Assembly: GCF_938045535.1 (NCBI RefSeq)
Contig: NZ_CALIMQ010000263.1
Location: 1 to 9,904 of the forward strand
Reading direction: 5' to 3'
DNA: 9,904 nt
DNA from: an uncultured Campylobacter sp.
Lineage (GTDB): Bacteria > Campylobacterota > Campylobacteria > Campylobacterales > Campylobacteraceae
The translations under genes were made by a program, and so were the position numbers. The notes beneath the pieces were generated by a model. That model was not told where the DNA came from. It searched no databases and saw only the letters and a list, made by a program, of their open reading frames with translations. Numbering within the stretch: position 1 is the first letter of the stretch; each line of letters begins with the position of its first letter. Positions 5,796 through 9,904 of the stretch are shown piece by piece.

Positions 5796-8700
5796 CTACG
5801 CCGCGATGATTTCGCGCACCTTTTCGGTAAAATTATCGCTCACGATGTATTCGGTCGGATAAACTAGCACCTCGCTGCCGTTGCGGATTCGCAGAATCAG
5901 CCGCTTGGTGTTTTTCAGCGCCGTGTCGCAAAATGCGAGATGGTAAATTTTATAAATTTTCTCGCGACTTAGCTCGCCTAAGCTTAGCTCAAACTCGAAA
6001 TCCTGCGCGTTTTTTCGCTGTGCCTCGCGCTCTTTGCGCGCCTTAAGGGCGGGATCCTCCGCAGTAAACCCGCCCCTTCGCTCAGCAAAATTTCCTCCGC
6101 CAAAGCTGCCACCTCGTTCGCCACCAAAGTTTCTGCTGGAGCCGGAATTGCCGCCGTTAAAGCCTCCGCGCTCCCTACCGCCAAAGCCTCGCACCTTGCT
6201 AGGCGCGTAGCCGTCGATGTTTTGCGCGGCATCTAGGGTTAAAATTTCATCTAGATAGATTTGATATTTGCCGCCGTAAGGGCTAGTGTTTTTGCTAAGC
6301 CGCGCCCAAAACGCCATCGGGCGCTCCAACTCCGCGTCCGTTAGCGCAGTGACCGCATCACAAATATCACCGAACGCGCTCATCTCGAAGCTGCCCGCAA
6401 GATCAAGCACCGTAAGATTTGCCATCTGCTTACCCGATTTGGTCGTGCGGGTGTGGACGTTTTCGATCTTGCCGACGCACAAAATTTTAACGCTCGCGTC
6501 CTCGTCGTCCACCAGTTCGTCGAATTCGTTCGATTTGGTATGTGCAATCGCTCCAAGCTGCGCGACGTAGGCTTTGAGTGGATTTTCGCTCAAAAATACT
6601 CCCGCGCGCGGACGAAAGCTCGCATCTCGAGCGTTTTGCAGGCTCATCATCGAAAGAAACGACAGCTGATACGCCGCGCCGCCGACTGCGCTTTTTGAAA
6701 TTTTGATCATAAAGGCGTACGGGCGCTCCCGCTCCTGCGGGCTTAAGTTTTCGATCGTCTTTAGCGCGTTATCGAACACCGCAAGCTCGAAGCTCCCGTG
6801 CAGATCAAGCACGTTTAAAATCCCCATTTTTTTGCCCGTTTTTGTCATGCGCGTGGACAGATCCTCGATCCGCCCCACGCTAAGCACCTCGGCGCTATCG
6901 CCCTTGATCTCGCTAAACGCCGAGGATAGCGTGTAGTCGATACCTTCCATCTCCTCTTTGTAATCATCCAGCGGATGCCCCGAGAGATACACGCCCACGG
7001 TCTGCTGCTCAAATTTTAAAATTTCGCCCTGCGGAAATTCCTTATCGGTATCGACGAAGCTTACGCTCATGCCGCTCGTCATATCCTCATCCTCGCCAAA
7101 AAGCGAGCTCTCGGCATCCTTTTTAATCTCGGTGATTTTTTTCATCACGTCTAGGATATTTTCCATATTTTGAATCATCGCTAATCGGCTCTTGCCCAGA
7201 CAATCCATCGCGCCTGCGTAGATCAGCGACTCGATGACCTTTTTATTGACGCGGAAATTGTCCACTCGCGAAGCAAAATCGTCGATGCTTTGAAATTTAG
7301 CCTCGCTCTGAAGCTCTAAGATATTCTCGATCGCGGCACCGCCCACCCCCTTGATCGCGCCGAGGCCGTAGATGATCGAGGTGCCCGATTTGGAGTTTTC
7401 GTCGTCCACGACGCTAAAGCCCCTTAAGCTTTGATTGATCGACGGCGGCAAAAGCCCGATACCCAGGCGGCTAGCCTCGTCGATATACTTTGAAATTTTA
7501 TCGGTATTGCCCTCCTCCGAAGTAAGCAGCGCCGCCATAAATTCCGCCGGATAGTAGGTCTTAAGATAGGCTGTTTGAAAGGTGATCATCGAATACGCCG
7601 CGGCGTGGGATTTGTTAAAGCCGTAGGAGGCAAATTTCATAATCAGATCAAATAGCTCATCCGCCTTAGCTACGTCAAAGCCCAGCTCTTTGGCGCCGCT
7701 TAGATACTGCTCGCGCATGTGAGCGAGCTTCTTCTCATCCTTTTTACCCATCGCGCGGCGCACCAGATCGGCATCGCCCAAGCTAAAACCGCCCACCTTC
7801 TGCACGATCTGCATGACCTGCTCTTGATAGACGATGATGCCATATGTTGGCTCCAAAATTTCTTTTATCTCTGGGAAGATATAGCTTGCTTTTAGCTCTC
7901 CGTGTTTGATCCTGATAAAATCGGGGATTAGATCCATCGGTCCCGGGCGGTATAGCGAGATCATCGCGATAATATCCTCGAAGCGGTCCGGGCGCAGGTT
8001 CATCGCCAGATCCTGCATGCCCGCGCCCTCGATTTGGAAAATCCCCAGCGTGTTGCCGCTTTGAATCGTTTTGTAAGTGTGTGGATCGTTAAAGTCTATC
8101 TCCTCCCAAACTATGTCGCGATTATAGCGGCGCTTGACGAGCTTGATGGCATTATCGATCACATCGAGGTTTTTTAGACCTAAAAAGTCAAATTTTATCA
8201 GATCGACGTCCTCGAGATAGTTTTTGGTGTATTGCGTTACTAGGCGCGCATCCTCGCCCTTATCCTGCTTAAATAGCGGCGCTTTGTTCCACAGTGGCTC
8301 GTTTGAGATCACCACTCCCGCGGCATGCATACCTGCGTTGCGATTTAGCCCTTCAAGGCCCAGCGCAAACTCCCAAACCTGCTGCGCGATCGGATCTGCG
8401 TCGATAAATTCTTTCAGCTTCGGCTCGGCGTCGTAAGCCTGCTTGAGCGTGATGCCGAGCTTGTCGGGGATCAGCTTCGCCATCTTATCGGCCTGCGAAA
8501 GCGGCATATCGCAGACGCGAGCCACGTCGCGGATGACGCCGCGCGCGAGCAGCTTACCGAAGGTCGCAACCTGCGCGACGTTAAATTTGCCGTACTGATC
8601 GATGACGTAGTCGATCACCTCGCCTCTTCGCGCCTGGCAAAAATCCACGTCGATATCGGGCATCGAGATACGCGACGGATTTAAAAATCGCTCGAAAAGC

Positions 8701-9904
8701 AGATTATACGGGATCGGATCGAGGTCGGTAATGCGAAGTGCATACGCGCAGATGCTGCCCGCCGCAGAGCCGCGACCGGGACCAACCGGGATGTCGTGAT
8801 CCTTCGCCCAGTTGATGAAATCCTGCACGATGACCATATAGCCCGAAAAATGCATGTTTTTGATAATGGCAAGCTCCTTTTCCAGGCGCTCGCGATAAAT
8901 TTCGTGTTTCTGTGGATTGATAAATTTAAGGCGCTCTTTAAGCCCCTCGCGGCACAGATGATCGAATAAAAAATCGTCGTTTGCAAAGTTATAGCGTTCG
9001 TCCGGCTGCGGCAGCGAAAGCCCGAGCCTATCGGCGTATTCGATCGTAAATTTAAAATTCGGCGGCGTCGGCGCATAGTCCTTCTCGTCGAAGGCAAATT
9101 TAAGATTGCACTTTTGCACGATCTCGGCGGTATTTTCGATCACTTCGGGGATGTCGGCAAAAAGCCGCCTCATCTCCTCGTCGCTTTTTACGTAAAATTC
9201 TGAAACGACGTGTTTTAGGCGGTCGCCGTCGTTGATCGTCTTGCCCATCGAGATGCACTGATAGACGTCGTGGGCCTTGGCACGGTCCTTGCGCGCATAG
9301 TGAGCGTCGTTGGTAGCGATGATCTTGACGCCGATTTCGCGCGAGAGGCGAATGAGGTCTTTATCGACGTTTAACTGCTCGCCGATGCCGTGTCGCATGA
9401 TCTCGAGGTAAAAATCCTCGCCGAAAATTTCCTTATACTCAAGCGCCGCTTTTTTCGCCGCTTCGTAGCCGCCCGCGCCGCGCTTTAAATTTCGCTCGCT
9501 TCTATTTAGATGAAATTCCACCTCGCCCGCTAGGCATGCCGAGGAGCAGATGAGCCCCTCGCTGTGCTCTTTTAAAATTTTTTTGTTGATCCTCGGATAG
9601 TAGTAGAAGCCGTCCAAAAACGCGCGCGAGCTAAGATACATTAAATTTTTATAGCCCGTCTCGTTTTTGGCAAGCAGTATCAAGTGGTAGCGCTGGCGGT
9701 CGCTTTTATCGCCGATGTCATCGTGGTTGTGCAGGTAGGTCTCGATGCCGATGATCGGCTTGATGCCGTGCTTTTTCATCGTCTGATAAAAGTCTATCGC
9801 GCCGAACATATTGCCGTGATCGGTGATGGCTGCGGCTTTGACGCCTTGTTTTTTTAGGGTTTTGGCTAGCTCTTTGATACGGTTGGCTCCGTCTAGCAGC
9901 GAAT
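5796..9904 (-). CDS. dnaE: DNA polymerase III alpha subunit, N terminus cut by window edge
   Basis: This is the replicative polymerase of the chromosome; 1368 residues are visible and only about a dozen (the usual HLHTEY region) lie outside. From the N terminus come a PHP domain with TDHG (27-30), GIETY and NDAHY; the palm with GPGRGSAAGS and MPDIDVDF, whose two catalytic Asp codons are at 8655-8657 and 8649-8651; and the third Asp in KFDFLGL (8187-8189). Fingers, a helix-hairpin-helix (GAIKGVGG) and a clamp-binding-like ESSLFG (7095-7112) follow. Next are two tandem LSGHP/OB units, an RGG linker and a C-terminal domain ending at TAG 5796-5798. E. coli DnaE has 1160 residues; the excess here is the second OB unit plus the linker. 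The frame is unbroken, with no intein. The first internal ATG (9807-9809) is not the start, as conserved sequence continues upstream. Confidence 0.97.
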   Translation of the reverse strand, partial: SLLDGANRIKELAKTLKKQGVKAAAITDHGNMFGAIDFYQTMKKHGIKPIIGIETYLHNHDDIGDKSDRQRYHLILLAKNETGYKNLMYLSSRAFLDGFYYYPRINKKILKEHSEGLICSSACLAGEVEFHLNRSERNLKRGAGGYEAAKKAALEYKEIFGEDFYLEIMRHGIGEQLNVDKDLIRLSREIGVKIIATNDAHYARKDRAKAHDVYQCISMGKTINDGDRLKHVVSEFYVKSDEEMRRLFADIPEVIENTAEIVQKCNLKFAFDEKDYAPTPPNFKFTIEYADRLGLSLPQPDERYNFANDDFLFDHLCREGLKERLKFINPQKHEIYRERLEKELAIIKNMHFSGYMVIVQDFINWAKDHDIPVGPGRGSAAGSICAYALRITDLDPIPYNLLFERFLNPSRISMPDIDVDFCQARRGEVIDYVIDQYGKFNVAQVATFGKLLARGVIRDVARVCDMPLSQADKMAKLIPDKLGITLKQAYDAEPKLKEFIDADPIAQQVWEFALGLEGLNRNAGMHAAGVVISNEPLWNKAPLFKQDKGEDARLVTQYTKNYLEDVDLIKFDFLGLKNLDVIDNAIKLVKRRYNRDIVWEEIDFNDPHTYKTIQSGNTLGIFQIEGAGMQDLAMNLRPDRFEDIIAMISLYRPGPMDLIPDFIRIKHGELKASYIFPEIKEILEPTYGIIVYQEQVMQIVQKVGGFSLGDADLVRRAMGKKDEKKLAHMREQYLSGAKELGFDVAKADELFDLIMKFASYGFNKSHAAAYSMITFQTAYLKTYYPAEFMAALLTSEEGNTDKISKYIDEASRLGIGLLPPSINQSLRGFSVVDDENSKSGTSIIYGLGAIKGVGGAAIENILELQSEAKFQSIDDFASRVDNFRVNKKVIESLIYAGAMDCLGKSRLAMIQNMENILDVMKKITEIKKDAESSLFGEDEDMTSGMSVSFVDTDKEFPQGEILKFEQQTVGVYLSGHPLDDYKEEMEGIDYTLSSAFSEIKGDSAEVLSVGRIEDLSTRMTKTGKKMGILNVLDLHGSFELAVFDNALKTIENLSPQERERPYAFMIKISKSAVGGAAYQLSFLSMMSLQNARDASFRPRAGVFLSENPLKAYVAQLGAIAHTKSNEFDELVDDEDASVKILCVGKIENVHTRTTKSGKQMANLTVLDLAGSFEMSAFGDICDAVTALTDAELERPMAFWARLSKNTSPYGGKYQIYLDEILTLDAAQNIDGYAPSKVRGFGGRERGGFNGGNSGSSRNFGGERGGSFGGGNFAERRGGFTAEDPALKARKEREAQRKNAQDFEFELSLGELSREKIYKIYHLAFCDTALKNTKRLILRIRNGSEVLVYPTEYIVSDNFTEKVREIIAA
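6066..6191 (-). other. dnaE: Gly/Arg/Phe-rich (RGG/FGG) low-complexity linker in DnaE
   Basis: These 42 codons (visible residues 1238-1279) encode 17 Gly, 7 Arg and 6 Phe, with units such as RGFGG, RERGGF, RNFGG, ERGGSFGGG and ERRGGF. The stretch joins the second OB unit to a charged helix (LKARKEREAQRKNAQ) and the C-terminal domain. It should be disordered and positively charged. RGG segments commonly bind nucleic acid in other proteins; that role here is inferred. Confidence 0.85.
6210..6602 (-). repeat. dnaE: DnaE tandem unit 2: duplicated LSENP plus OB fold (131 aa)
   Basis: It begins GVFLSENPLKAY, matching unit 1 in order throughout: VGKIENVHTRTTKSGKQM, LTVLDLAGSFEMSAF, ELERPMAF and KYQIYLDEILTLDAA. 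Over a 39-residue core I count 21 identities with unit 1. The Gly-His of LSGHP has become Glu-Asn. The offset is 393 bases, so the frame is kept. The copies have diverged well beyond a recent duplication. Confidence 0.85.
6603..6995 (-). repeat. dnaE: DnaE tandem unit 1: LSGHP motif plus OB fold (131 aa)
   Basis: This unit runs from GVYLSGHPLDDY to the residues before the second copy. It holds the OB strands VGRIEDLSTRMTKTGKKMG and LNVLDLHGSFELAVF, then ERPYAF and a final strand pair. It corresponds to the single GHP/OB segment of ordinary DnaE, so it is probably the original copy. OB folds of this type bind single-stranded DNA. Confidence 0.85.

Noticed and set aside
6286..6936. Plus-strand frames at 6286-6570 and 6703-6936 with similar peptides (SKLPARSST and SKLPCRSST)
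   Set aside because: They are antisense shadows of the two duplicated OB units of dnaE; their likeness merely mirrors that duplication.
1..9904. CRISPR array, insertion sequence, prophage or defence system
   Set aside because: No regularly spaced direct repeats, transposase, integrase, terminal inverted repeats or defence domains were seen; apart from the gap the genes are core functions.

Overview
The window looks like chromosomal DNA of an epsilonproteobacterium, most likely a Campylobacter outside the jejuni/coli group. The grounds are a single-chain DnaE, a short HisG, a type III pantothenate kinase of about 206 aa, promoters built on extended -10 boxes behind T-rich DNA, and very frequent AAATTT-type words in otherwise moderately GC-rich DNA. 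The genus is an inference from style and gene content, not from a database match.

Left part (1-1205, minus strand): gatC, subunit C of the tRNA-dependent amidotransferase, is followed after 10 bases by a PilT-type ATPase gene that runs off the left edge. The ribosome binding site of pilT overlaps the gatC stop, so the two are probably co-transcribed and coupled. Between 1206 and 1321 lie two divergent promoters with extended -10 boxes.

Middle part (1322-4423, plus strand): five genes in a tightly overlapping operon. They are a YfgM-like single-pass membrane protein (TTG start), a BamB-like beta-propeller lipoprotein, an unrecognised 110-residue protein, coaX (coenzyme A synthesis) and a short-form hisG (first step of histidine synthesis). 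All four junctions overlap (1, 11, 14 and 4 bases). The first two genes echo the yfgM-bamB envelope pair of gammaproteobacteria; the others are housekeeping enzymes or unknown.

Gap (4424-5795): about 1.37 kb between the convergent hisG and dnaE genes holds no gene I can support. It contains AT-rich words, several inverted repeats including a perfect 18-bp palindrome, and short unsupported reading frames on both strands.

Right part (5796-9904, minus strand): dnaE, the alpha subunit of DNA polymerase III, nearly complete; only about a dozen N-terminal residues lie outside. It is unusually long (1368 residues in the window, against 1160 for E. coli) for two visible reasons. A segment of about 131 residues carrying the LSGHP motif and an OB fold is present twice in tandem. 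A 42-residue Gly/Arg/Phe-rich (RGG/FGG) low-complexity linker separates the second copy from the C-terminal domain. This modified replicase tail is the most noteworthy thing in the window.
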